The notes under the pieces are model-generated. The model did no database searches, was not told the origin of the DNA, and saw only the letters and a program-made list of their open reading frames with translations. From Proteus sp. FME41 (GTDB taxonomy: Bacteria > Pseudomonadota > Gammaproteobacteria > Enterobacterales > Enterobacteriaceae): a stretch of 64,000 nt of DNA. The DNA is taken from positions 1 through 64,000 of the forward strand of contig NZ_JABUYL010000016.1 of NCBI RefSeq assembly GCF_014897315.1. Reading direction: 5' to 3'. Position 1 is the stretch's first letter; every line of letters begins with the position of its first letter. Shown here in pieces: positions 29,340 through 37,027 of the stretch. Made by a program: the position numbers and the translations under genes.

Positions 29340-29765
29340 ATGCCCATTTCCGTCAGTGAAATAATGGAAATATTACCTCATCGTTATCCATTCTTATTAA
29401 TTGATCGCGTCATTTCTGAGCCCGCTGAACTTGCCAACGGCAAATTAACGGCAATTAAAAATATCACTACTAACGACACTGTTGTTTTTGGTGAATATTA
29501 TCCTCCTTTATTACTGCTTGAAAGTATGGCTCAAGCGGCGGGTGTTCTCGCTCATTACTATCTTTCCCCAATGGAAGAAGGCCAGCAATGCTACTTTGCT
29601 AGCATAAAAAATGCGCGGTTCTATGATGTCGTCAAAGCGGGAGATCAACTACACCTTGATATTCAATTTCGCCGACAGCGCCGCACAATTGTCAGCTTTT
29701 TAGGTGTCGTACGTATTGGCGAAAAAGTGGTTTGTACATCAGAATTTATGTGTGCAAGACAATAA
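29340..29765 (+). CDS. FabZ-like hotdog-fold protein lacking the catalytic histidine
   Basis: A 141-residue protein. Its opening IMEILPHRYPFLLIDRVIS and LLLLESMAQAAGVLAHYYL are clear FabZ (3-hydroxyacyl-ACP dehydratase) signatures. In FabZ the segment GHFPxxPxxPG carries the catalytic histidine; here it reads GEYYPPLLLLE, so the histidine is Glu52 and about five residues are missing, while the catalytic-Glu position (Glu61) is kept. It is therefore unlikely to be an ordinary FabZ. I chose the ATG at 29340 because AGGAGA ends 6 nt upstream. It follows the DapA-like gene by 188 nt and converges on the MmgE/PrpD gene. Confidence 0.75.
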   Translation: MPISVSEIMEILPHRYPFLLIDRVISEPAELANGKLTAIKNITTNDTVVFGEYYPPLLLLESMAQAAGVLAHYYLSPMEEGQQCYFASIKNARFYDVVKAGDQLHLDIQFRRQRRTIVSFLGVVRIGEKVVCTSEFMCARQ

Positions 29766-29795
29766 AAAAAGGATTGGCAGACAAAACCAATCCTT
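29762..29795 (-). terminator. Terminator of the lyase-MmgE/PrpD operon
   Basis: AAGGATTGG and CCAATCCTT (29769-29777, 29787-29795) form a 9-bp stem. Read on the minus strand it is followed by a run of seven T, so its main use is for the minus-strand operon. Confidence 0.82.
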
Positions 29796-29827
29796 CACTT
29801 AATCATCTTGTTTACTTTATCTTTGGC

Positions 29828-31216
29828 TTAACGTGTTGCCTCTTTAATTTGCAATAATTGTGTTATCTCAGAAAGCATCACATTATCAAAATTCAGTACC
29901 TTTTTAACCAGCAGCCTTGATTGTGGAGCCTCTATCGCCAATAAGGCATTATCATAAAATTTACTGATCACATCTTCATCTGTCATTGGGTTTTTCGGGT
30001 TACCATACTGAATATCTAATCTTTCGGTGATCTTCTCGCCATTCTTTAATGTCACGAAAATTAATCCCGGAAAATAGATTGGAAATGGAATTTCGCCTTT
30101 TTCAGGATAACGATAACTCACTTTTTTCGCTAACCGTTGAATATCTTCACGTTGTAAATTTTCTAAAGATAACGACGATAATGTTAGCGCATTGTCTAAA
30201 AAACCCGCTGCAAATAGCCATGGCAAACTAAATTTTGCCCCGTAAGCCGTTTGAGGTGCCCACTTGGTTTCAAGTGGCTCACAAATTAACGCCGCTGCGA
30301 CAGGATCAACCACACACTCCACACTTTCAATATCATCCGCTGTGATACCTTTTTTCAATAAATGACGCCCACAATCAACGGTTGCATGGGCAAAATGACA
30401 CACAGGATATGGCTTAATAGAAACATTTAAGAATTCCCATACTTTACCCAATCCTAATGTCACTTGTTCTGGTTGTGCTAGCTCTCGAATACCATGGGTT
30501 TGATAAAGGCTATAACGACCTTCAAATATGGTTTCAGGGCCTGTCATTCCGCCTTTTGCTAGTGACGCAGCAATAATACCGGATTGTGCAGCCCATCCCG
30601 CATGAAAGCATTTAGAAGACGAACTATTAGTCAAATACTCCGCCACACCGCCCGCTTGGCTTCCTGTAAGCCCTAAAGCATTCACCGTCTGTTCTGGTGT
30701 CAATTTCAATAGCGAGGCAGCACAAGCCGTTGCGCCAAAAATCCCAGCAATGGCTGTGGCGTGAAAACCACGTTGGTGAAACCCACTATGACTTGCTAAG
30801 CCTACCCTTGCAGCAACTTCCCAACCAATAACCCACGCCGTTAAAATATCTTGTGATGACGCACCGATAGATTCACCTAATGCAAAGGCAATAGGCGTTA
30901 ATACCGCACTACCATGTGCAATAGAATCTGTATGAGTATCATCAAAATCTAATGCATGTGACGCAATACCATTGGCAAGTGCAGCCACTGTTGTGCTTGT
31001 TGTGAGTGAACTGCCCCAAATAGGAATAGTCCCTTGTCTGTCAGGTAAGAACGTGACACCTTGACGACTTTGAATCGCACTTTGTTGCACACTGCCAGCA
31101 AGAGCAACACCTAATGTATCTAATAAATGTATTTTTGCTCGCTCAACAACTTGCGCAGGTAAATCAGAAAACGTTGTTGTGGTAATAAATTGGGCTAATT
31201 GCTGACTTAATGTCAT
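29828..31216 (-). CDS. MmgE/PrpD family protein
   Basis: A 462-residue member of the MmgE/PrpD family, which includes 2-methylcitrate dehydratase, cis-aconitate decarboxylase and iminodisuccinate epimerase. Family blocks visible include LLDTLGVALAG, ASHALDFDDTHTD (residues about 80-92), GWEVAARVG, HQRGFHATAIAGIFGATACA and SIKPYPVCHFAHATVDCG. I chose the ATG at 31216 because GAGGTG lies about 6 nt upstream; the longer frame from 31255 starts in the intergenic hairpin. It is downstream of the fumarase-superfamily lyase gene. By analogy with iminodisuccinate epimerase it may racemise a succinyl carbon for that lyase (inference). Confidence 0.82.
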   Translation of the reverse strand: MTLSQQLAQFITTTTFSDLPAQVVERAKIHLLDTLGVALAGSVQQSAIQSRQGVTFLPDRQGTIPIWGSSLTTSTTVAALANGIASHALDFDDTHTDSIAHGSAVLTPIAFALGESIGASSQDILTAWVIGWEVAARVGLASHSGFHQRGFHATAIAGIFGATACAASLLKLTPEQTVNALGLTGSQAGGVAEYLTNSSSSKCFHAGWAAQSGIIAASLAKGGMTGPETIFEGRYSLYQTHGIRELAQPEQVTLGLGKVWEFLNVSIKPYPVCHFAHATVDCGRHLLKKGITADDIESVECVVDPVAAALICEPLETKWAPQTAYGAKFSLPWLFAAGFLDNALTLSSLSLENLQREDIQRLAKKVSYRYPEKGEIPFPIYFPGLIFVTLKNGEKITERLDIQYGNPKNPMTDEDVISKFYDNALLAIEAPQSRLLVKKVLNFDNVMLSEITQLLQIKEATR

Positions 31217-31238
31217 AAACACCTCGAAACAGATAAGA

Positions 31239-31263
31239 AAAAGCCAGCATTTCACCGGCTTTT
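31239..31263 (-). terminator. Intercistronic hairpin between the lyase and MmgE/PrpD genes
   Basis: AAAAGCC and GGCTTTT (31239-31245, 31257-31263) form a 7-bp stem with an 11-nt loop, and the minus strand continues TTC. It lies between the lyase stop (31297) and the next ATG (31216). It looks like a weak terminator that could lower expression of the second gene. Confidence 0.6.
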
Positions 31264-31296
31264 AGATAATAAGAAGGTTGAATTCCGTCAAGTCAC

Positions 31297-32664
31297 TTAA
31301 TCATTTAACCAACCAGATGCTTTGGTTTGTGCTATTACACGATCAACTTGTGCTGGTGCATTCCCCACATAAGTGGTTGGATCTAACAACGCATCAAGTT
31401 CTTCTTGGGTGATGTGATCACGAATGCGAGTATCACGATTAATTGCCTCAACAAAGGTGATACCCTCTTCTTGTCCAGACATTGAGGCCTCATACACAAT
31501 TTCATGTGCCGTTTGTTTACCTGCTTTATCAGATAATGCAAACATCACACGCTCTGCCAGCATAAAGCCCCCCAAAATATCCATATTTTCGCGCATTTTC
31601 TCAACATGCACGTTTAACCCACCTAATACGGTTTTCATATTATCGAAGATAACAGAAAGCATCAGGCACATCTCAGGCATGATTTTCCATTCCATTTTCC
31701 AGATGGCACCATCGCGCTCATGTTGATGTTTCATCATGTCTGTTAAAACAGAAAGGTTGGCTTTTAAGGTATTGCTCACACAAGCTGCATTTTCAACAAT
31801 TGCGGGATTACGCTTATGTGGCATGGTAGAAGAGCCGACTTGCCCTTTACTGAAAGGCTCTGATAATTCACCCAGTTCGTTATGGGCTAATAGCAAGATT
31901 TCATTGGCGATTTTGCCTAATGTACCGCTAATTAAGCCTATTAGCATGCCATATTCACTGAATCTATCACGCGCGGGCTGCCATGAAATTTCGGGTACCT
32001 CTAAGCCTAAACGTTTTAATACACGTTCTTCTAATTCATCAGCTTTATCACTTAAAGAGGCTTTAGTTCCTACCGCACCGACCACACTGCCAACAAATAA
32101 ACGAGACTCAACTTCTTTAAGACGTTGATAATGTCGCGCTAACTCTGTCAGCCAAATCGCCGTTTTATGACCGAAAGTAATAGGTAGTGCTTGTAATGCT
32201 AATGTGCGTCCTACCATCGGCGTATTGCGATGCTGTTCACTCAATGAAAGTAATGCTCGGCCTACTATTTTAATATCACGCAAAAAAGTGTGATGCGCTT
32301 CTTTTAGTTGGAGTACTAGGCCGGTATCCATCACATCTTGTGTTGTGGGTCCAAAATGGACATATTCACCATAATGTTCAGGACAAGCATGCTCTAAACC
32401 ACGAATAGTGGGTACTAATGGATGACGAGTTAAACGGACTTGTTCTAATACATAATCCATATCCAGTTTTTCAAGCTTCGCGGTATCGGCAATCACCTCG
32501 GCAGCCTCTTTGGGGATCAATCCTAATTCGGCTTGCTCAATCGCTAATGCCGCTTCATAATCAAGCCAATTTTGCATTCTTGTTTTATCAGAAAAAATAG
32601 TTCTCATCTCTTCTGTTGACCATAAATTTTTTAATAAAACCGAATCGAAAACGCTGGTTCCCAT
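31297..32664 (-). CDS. Fumarase/aspartase-superfamily lyase (adenylosuccinate lyase / carboxymuconate cycloisomerase-like)
   Basis: A 455-residue member of the superfamily whose reactions usually release fumarate by C-N, C-O or C-S elimination. The signature loop GSSTMPHKRNP is at residues 277-287, and HFGPTTQDVMDTG (103-115) is the usual substrate-binding region, as in PcaB and PurB. It is not the housekeeping purB: it is grouped with an MmgE/PrpD gene and divergent from a C-S lyase and a dicarboxylate carrier. AGGGGAAG precedes the ATG. Possible substrates are iminodisuccinate-like, N-succinyl or S-succinyl compounds; carboxymuconate is less likely without other aromatic-ring genes. Confidence 0.83.
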   Translation of the reverse strand: MGTSVFDSVLLKNLWSTEEMRTIFSDKTRMQNWLDYEAALAIEQAELGLIPKEAAEVIADTAKLEKLDMDYVLEQVRLTRHPLVPTIRGLEHACPEHYGEYVHFGPTTQDVMDTGLVLQLKEAHHTFLRDIKIVGRALLSLSEQHRNTPMVGRTLALQALPITFGHKTAIWLTELARHYQRLKEVESRLFVGSVVGAVGTKASLSDKADELEERVLKRLGLEVPEISWQPARDRFSEYGMLIGLISGTLGKIANEILLLAHNELGELSEPFSKGQVGSSTMPHKRNPAIVENAACVSNTLKANLSVLTDMMKHQHERDGAIWKMEWKIMPEMCLMLSVIFDNMKTVLGGLNVHVEKMRENMDILGGFMLAERVMFALSDKAGKQTAHEIVYEASMSGQEEGITFVEAINRDTRIRDHITQEELDALLDPTTYVGNAPAQVDRVIAQTKASGWLND

Positions 32665-32830
32665 AATTACTTCCCCTGTTTAAAAATAATAAAGAAATCA
32701 TTTTTTTAATCAAATGACTTGTTAGATTCTTATTTTATTTATGCAATATAATCTCAACAAAAACACTTTGATAATTTTAATCTAAATCCAAATATTTCTA
32801 ATCAATTAAAAAGTAACATTAATTCAATAA

Positions 32831-32982
32831 GTTATAAATAACGTTTTATTTATTAGTTATAACTTTTAAATCTTAAATGTTATTTAAGATTTAATTAGAA
32901 TAATTAATGCTAAAAAGTTAGAGGAAGATCATCATTTTTAGAAAATAGCTATTTTAAAAATAAATAAGTTTGTTATAAATAA
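32831..32982. repeat. Repeated GTTATAAATAA / AGTTATAACT motifs
   Basis: GTTATAAATAAC at 32831-32842 is itself a GTTAT-AA-ATAAC inverted repeat. AGTTATAACT at 32855-32864 is a perfect palindrome with the same half-site, and GTTATAAATAA recurs at 32972-32982. In so AT-rich a stretch chance copies are possible, but the GTTAT core with a G/C base in each half is notable. Confidence 0.4.
32866..32894. promoter_or_regulatory. 13-bp perfect inverted repeat, candidate operator
   Basis: TTAAATCTTAAAT-GTT-ATTTAAGATTTAA: thirteen paired bases on each side of a 3-nt centre, including a C/G pair in each half. It is located about midway between the two divergent start codons (214 and 187 nt away). Confidence 0.5.
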
Positions 32983-33066
32983 TAGAAACAAAATAAGCAC
33001 AAACAGTAATTAAGTATTTTATTTAATTACCAGGGAACTCTATTTTTATATTTGGAGATATAAATA

Positions 33067-34242
33067 ATGAAACGAAATAAACAAACAAAACTAATACACA
33101 GCGGACGTCAAGAAATTAAAACCTCTGGCCCCATTAACCCCCCTGTAATGAGAGCAAGTACCATTGTTTTTGACTCAATTAAAAGCTGGCGTGATGTGCG
33201 TGATCGTCGTGCCACAGAACGTGTATTGAGTTATGGCGCTCGGGGTACAGAAACCGCATTTGCACTTGAAGCGTTAATTACTGAATTAGAAGGCGGTCAT
33301 CGTGCTCAGTTATTTCCTACCGGATTAGCTGCGATTGCGGTGACCATTATGGGATATGCACGCAGTGGTGGACATGTTTTATTTGCCGATTCTGTTTATG
33401 AACCTGTGCGTAAAATCGCCTCTGCTTTTCTTGAACCCAATAACATTGCTTATAGCTTCTTTAAAACTGATGGCTCAGATTTTGAACAAAAAATTCAATC
33501 CAATACGCAACTTATTTTTGTTGAATCACCGGGTTCATTACTTTATGAAATGCTCGACTTACCTGAAATTTGCCGTATTGCCCATGAGAGGAATATCCCT
33601 GTTGGTGTTGATAACACTTGGGGTTCTGCATGGCTTTATAACCCTCTAGAGTTAGGTGCAGATGTCTCTGTTATCGCAGCAACCAAATACTTATGTGGTC
33701 ACTCTGATGTCATGATGGGCATTATGATTGCAAATGAAAAAGCATGGGAAAAAATTGGCGCATTGCCAGAAGCATTAGGCCAAGCCAGTAGCCCTGACGA
33801 TGCAGCATTAGTCCTTCGTGGTATGAGAACGTTAGGTCAACGTATCGCCGCTCATGGTAAATCTGCACTCGCAATTGCGCAGTGGTTGGAAACCCGTCCT
33901 GAAGTTGAAAAAGTATGGTTCCCTGAATTGCCTAATCACCCTCGTCATGATTTATGGAAACGTGACTGCAAAGGCAGTAATGGGCTATTAACCATTGAAT
34001 TTAAACAAAAATTCACCACAAAACAATCAGAACAATTTATTGATGCCCTTGAATTATTTGGCATTGGTGCATCTTGGGGCGGATTTGAAAGCTTGGCATT
34101 GCCGGCCAATGTCGTTGGCGCAAGAACAGCGTCTAATTGGCGTGAAGGTCATGGCCCTTTTGTGCGTTTACATGTCGGCCTTGAAGCAACGGATGATCTG
34201 ATTGCAGATATTACACAAGCGTTTACAGCACTAAACCAATAA
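33067..34242 (+). CDS. MetC-like PLP-dependent C-S lyase (Cys/Met metabolism family)
   Basis: A 391-residue transsulfuration-family enzyme resembling E. coli cystathionine beta-lyase MetC along its length: VMRASTIVFDSI, YGARGTETAFAL (Tyr56), ELEGGHRAQLFPTGLAAIA, VESPGSLLYE, VDNTWGSAW, PLP lysine Lys207 in AATKYLCGHSD, and SWGGFESLALP. MetC-type enzymes cleave thioethers by beta-elimination to pyruvate, ammonia and a thiol. Being in an operon with a DcuC-type carrier and not with methionine genes suggests a catabolic thioether substrate. GGAG precedes the ATG. Whether it also supports methionine synthesis is unknown. Confidence 0.85.
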   Translation: MKRNKQTKLIHSGRQEIKTSGPINPPVMRASTIVFDSIKSWRDVRDRRATERVLSYGARGTETAFALEALITELEGGHRAQLFPTGLAAIAVTIMGYARSGGHVLFADSVYEPVRKIASAFLEPNNIAYSFFKTDGSDFEQKIQSNTQLIFVESPGSLLYEMLDLPEICRIAHERNIPVGVDNTWGSAWLYNPLELGADVSVIAATKYLCGHSDVMMGIMIANEKAWEKIGALPEALGQASSPDDAALVLRGMRTLGQRIAAHGKSALAIAQWLETRPEVEKVWFPELPNHPRHDLWKRDCKGSNGLLTIEFKQKFTTKQSEQFIDALELFGIGASWGGFESLALPANVVGARTASNWREGHGPFVRLHVGLEATDDLIADITQAFTALNQ

Positions 34243-34277
34243 CAAAAAAATATTGCATCACTACCGGGGAATTAACT

Positions 34278-35645
34278 ATGACAGGTTTAATCATTGCCGC
34301 GCTGGTAACAGCGTTGGTGGTTTATCTACTGGCGCGAGGTTATAAACCTCAGCCAGTATTGTTACTCGGGGGGTTACTGCTGTTGCTCCTGACGGCGTCT
34401 CTCGACCTGAATCCGTTATTACCAGAAAATAAGACCACTCAATTTAAGTATTTTGATGTCTTTCAAATCTTTACGGATATTATGAGCTCACGCTTAGCTG
34501 GCCTAGGTTTAACATTGATGGCAATTGCGGGTTTCTCTCGTTATATGGAACATGTCGGCGCAAGCCGTGCTTTATTTGCTATTTTTGAAAAGCCTTTAAA
34601 AGCCATAAAATCACCTTATTTATTATTGGTGATTTCATTTCTAGTGACTCAAATCTTGGTGATTTTTATTCCTAGCCATGCTGGTTTAGGTATGTTGTTA
34701 ATGGTCACCATGTATCCAATACTCATTCGTTCAGGTATTAGTCCACTTTCTGCTTTAGCCGTGATTGGATGTTGCCAATTTATCGACCATGGTCCTGGCT
34801 CTGGTAATGTGATTATGGCAGCAAAAACAGCGGAGATTGAACCTGCCGTCTATTTTGTTCAGCACCAGTTGCCTATTACTATTCCTATTATTATTGCTGT
34901 TGCGATCACTCACTTCTTTATTCAGCGCTGGTGGGATAAACGTGAAGGTTTTGTCTTTGACCCAACGACTATTGATGTCGTAAAAGAAGAAGGCAGTAAA
35001 ATTCCATTATCGTATGCCTTATTACCTGTTATTCCTTTAATTCTGATTATTGGCTTCAGTCCTTTGCTACACCCTTATATTAAATTAGAAGTCACCACAG
35101 CAATGATTATTAGTACCGTAATTGCACTTCTTTTTGAATATGTTCGCTTACGTGATGCAAAAGCGGTGATGAACAGCTTTATGTTGTTCTTTGAAGGTAT
35201 GGGTAAACAATTTGTTTTAGTGGTATCTCTGATTGTATCGGGCGAATTCTTTGCTAACGGTTTATTAAAAAGTGGTGCTGTTGATACGCTAATTAGCTCT
35301 GCTCAAGATGCGGGTTTTGGCATTGCCGCTATGATCATTGTCATGAGTGCTATTCTTGCATTAGCCGCATTTTTAATGGGCTCAGGTAATGCAGCATTCT
35401 TCTCATTTGCTGCCTTAACGCCCAAAATTGCTGCCTTCTTAAAAGTGGATGTTATTACCTTAATTTTACCCATGCAAATTATGACCAGCTTTGGTCGTAC
35501 TGTTTCGCCGATTACTGCAGCCATTGTCGCTATTGCAGGGATCGCGAATGTTTCACCATTCCAAATTGTTAAACGTACAGCTATTCCTATGGCGGTTGCG
35601 GCAATAGTGAATTTGGCAATGACATTCTGGTTTTTATACACTTAA
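34278..35645 (+). CDS. Second DcuC-family C4-dicarboxylate carrier
   Basis: A 455-residue polytopic membrane protein related to DcuC but clearly diverged from the dcuC product at 706-2067. It keeps SPYLLLVISFLVTQ, SHAGLGMLLMVTMYPIL, MGSGNAAFFSFAALTPK and SFGRTVSPITAAIVAIAG, the counterparts of DcuC blocks. It starts 36 nt after the MetC-like gene with GGGGAA before the ATG, so it is the transporter of this operon. Import of a dicarboxylate adduct, or exchange for fumarate/succinate, would fit (inference). Confidence 0.85.
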   Translation: MTGLIIAALVTALVVYLLARGYKPQPVLLLGGLLLLLLTASLDLNPLLPENKTTQFKYFDVFQIFTDIMSSRLAGLGLTLMAIAGFSRYMEHVGASRALFAIFEKPLKAIKSPYLLLVISFLVTQILVIFIPSHAGLGMLLMVTMYPILIRSGISPLSALAVIGCCQFIDHGPGSGNVIMAAKTAEIEPAVYFVQHQLPITIPIIIAVAITHFFIQRWWDKREGFVFDPTTIDVVKEEGSKIPLSYALLPVIPLILIIGFSPLLHPYIKLEVTTAMIISTVIALLFEYVRLRDAKAVMNSFMLFFEGMGKQFVLVVSLIVSGEFFANGLLKSGAVDTLISSAQDAGFGIAAMIIVMSAILALAAFLMGSGNAAFFSFAALTPKIAAFLKVDVITLILPMQIMTSFGRTVSPITAAIVAIAGIANVSPFQIVKRTAIPMAVAAIVNLAMTFWFLYT

Positions 35646-35664
35646 TTAAGTGGCGTTACCCCTT

Positions 35665-35703
35665 CCCTTAAACTTATTTACTCCTGAGTTTAAGGGCTTT
35701 TTC
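35665..35703 (+). terminator. Terminator of the MetC-like/DcuC-like operon
   Basis: CCCTTAAACT and AGTTTAAGGG (35665-35674, 35687-35696) form a perfect 10-bp stem with a 12-nt loop, followed by CTTTTTCTT. Confidence 0.9.
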
Positions 35704-35755
35704 TTATCATTGACTGTAACCTTTGATTGAAATAATTAACGTCAACATTAACTCT

Positions 35756-35790
35756 AAACAGGCTATTTATTTTTTATAAATAGCCTGTTT
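35756..35790. repeat. Perfect 15-bp inverted repeat with 5-nt loop
   Basis: AAACAGGCTATTTAT (35756-35770) and ATAAATAGCCTGTTT (35776-35790) flank TTTTT. It lies about 60 nt beyond the previous terminator. It could be a second terminator, but its downstream sequence (ATTTATCTATTCC) is not a clean T tract. Confidence 0.7.
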
Positions 35791-35908
35791 ATTTATCTAT
35801 TCCCCCCGTTGGTGGCCACTATCATTTGTCGATTAAACGGACTTAGCACTTGTTTCAACTTCATATCTCGATATACTTTTGCGCAACATTCATCTGCAAA
35901 TGAACCTT

Positions 35909-36094
35909 ATGAAAAAAATAATTATTGTGATTATCGCGCTACTGGCTTTTGGTTCTATCGGAGGGGTTTTCCTTGCGGGATTAAATATCTATACACGCTC
36001 CACCACACCGATAGAAACAGAAAAAACGCAACCTGAAACATCCCCGACACAGCAATTTCCAGCTATCCCAGACAGCTCACCTTCTGCTAAATAA
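35909..36094 (+). CDS. Small single-pass membrane protein upstream of sseA
   Basis: A 61-residue protein with one hydrophobic segment (residues 3-26, IIIVIIALLAFGSIGGVF and following) and a Thr/Pro/Ser/Glu-rich tail ending PDSSPSAK. I do not recognise a family. The likely start is the ATG at 35909 (MKKIIIV); another in-frame ATG lies at 35900. No strong Shine-Dalgarno sequence is seen. The stop is 13 nt before the sseA start, so the two may be co-transcribed. It has no cysteine for lipidation and no clear cleavage site. Confidence 0.5.
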   Translation: MKKIIIVIIALLAFGSIGGVFLAGLNIYTRSTTPIETEKTQPETSPTQQFPAIPDSSPSAK

Positions 36095-36107
36095 ATGAGG
36101 TCGCACC

Positions 36108-36950
36108 GTGGAATACAATTACTTTGTTACACCCAAATGGCTATTTGAACATCAGAACGAGAGTGATCTTGTGATCCTTGATGTCAGTGCACCAATGCCA
36201 ACCCAATGCATTGACTACCAAGCACTTTATCTTGAACGCCATATTCCTCATGCCCATTTTTTTAACCTTGACGAAGTCGCCGATAAATCCACGACACTGC
36301 CCCATATGTTGCCATCTGATGCACTGTTTTCAGAAATACTAACGCAATTAGGGATCACCAATACCACGACGGTTATTCTTTACGATCAAGGTAACTTATT
36401 CTCCGCACCAAGAGGCTGGTGGACATTAACAACATTAGGTTGCCGTAATGTACGAATTTTAGCGGGTGGCTTACAAGCATGGGTAGATGCAGGTTTTGTG
36501 ACAGAACAAGGTGAGGCAATCAAAGTACCAGCACGGTCTCCTTTTGTGGTTGAACGTCACACTCAACGTTATGCCAATAAACAGCAACTTCTCGATAATT
36601 TAAACACTAAACAAAAACAGATAGTTGATGCGCGCTCTGCTGATCGTTTTTATGGTAGAGCACCAGAACCTCGCCCAGGCCTACGTAGTGGGCATATCCC
36701 TGGCAGTAAAAATGTGCCTTGGAATGAGTTAGTGGTTAATGGGCAATTAAAAGAGAAAACAGAATTAAAACAAATATTTGAGCAAGCGGGCGTTGATTTA
36801 TCACAGCCCATTATTGTTACCTGTGGCTCTGGTATGACTGCGGCAATTTTATTTTTAGCGTTAACTGTATTAGGTTGCCAATCCATTGCACTTTATGACG
36901 GCTCTTGGGCGCAATGGGGTGCTGAAAGTGCCCTTCCTTGTGTATGTTAA
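36108..36950 (+). CDS. sseA: 3-mercaptopyruvate sulfurtransferase SseA
   Basis: A 280-residue tandem rhodanese protein matching E. coli SseA (281 aa). It transfers sulfur from 3-mercaptopyruvate to thiophilic acceptors. The active-site loop is CGSGMTAA with Cys239, the CGSGxT(A/G) form of mercaptopyruvate sulfurtransferases rather than thiosulfate rhodaneses. Arg-rich GRAPEPRPGLRSGHIPGS (183-200) is the substrate-binding segment. Translation starts at GTG 36108 with GAGG about 9 nt upstream. A terminator follows. A sulfur enzyme next to the C-S lyase cluster is suggestive but may be accidental. Confidence 0.92.
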   Translation: MEYNYFVTPKWLFEHQNESDLVILDVSAPMPTQCIDYQALYLERHIPHAHFFNLDEVADKSTTLPHMLPSDALFSEILTQLGITNTTTVILYDQGNLFSAPRGWWTLTTLGCRNVRILAGGLQAWVDAGFVTEQGEAIKVPARSPFVVERHTQRYANKQQLLDNLNTKQKQIVDARSADRFYGRAPEPRPGLRSGHIPGSKNVPWNELVVNGQLKEKTELKQIFEQAGVDLSQPIIVTCGSGMTAAILFLALTVLGCQSIALYDGSWAQWGAESALPCVC

Positions 36951-36977
36951 TTTAATCTGTCTGTGCCTTAAAAAAGT

Positions 36978-37002
36978 AAACCCGCATTAAGCGGGTTTAT
37001 TA
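36978..37002 (+). terminator. Terminator of sseA
   Basis: AAACCCGC and GCGGGTTT (36978-36985, 36991-36998) with a 5-nt ATTAA loop. It lies 27 nt past the sseA stop and converges on the glsB-like gene. Confidence 0.85.
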
Positions 37003-37027
37003 TCAATATCTATTTGGTGTAAAGGTA

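Larger units (their letters stand above)
32665..33066. promoter_or_regulatory. Divergent promoter region of the putative catabolic cluster
   Basis: These 402 nt of very AT-rich DNA contain no gene and separate the lyase operon (minus) from the MetC-like operon (plus). They hold a 13-bp perfect inverted repeat centred at 32880 and several copies of a GTTAT/ATAAC motif (separate entries). No regulator gene is adjacent on either side; the nearest is the LrhA-like gene about 4.5 kb away. Confidence 0.55.

Noticed and set aside
29828-31216. 2-methylcitrate dehydratase PrpD
   Set aside because: No prpB, prpC or prpE in the window, and the partner is a fumarase-type lyase; family-level naming is safer.
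31297-32664. purB or pcaB as the name for the lyase
   Set aside because: The signature loop is shared by the whole superfamily; context (MmgE/PrpD, C-S lyase, DcuC carrier) fits neither purine synthesis nor aromatic catabolism.
35809-36036. 75-codon frame overlapping the small membrane protein gene
   Set aside because: Other frame of the same DNA; the hydrophobic-anchor frame ending just before sseA is the plausible one.
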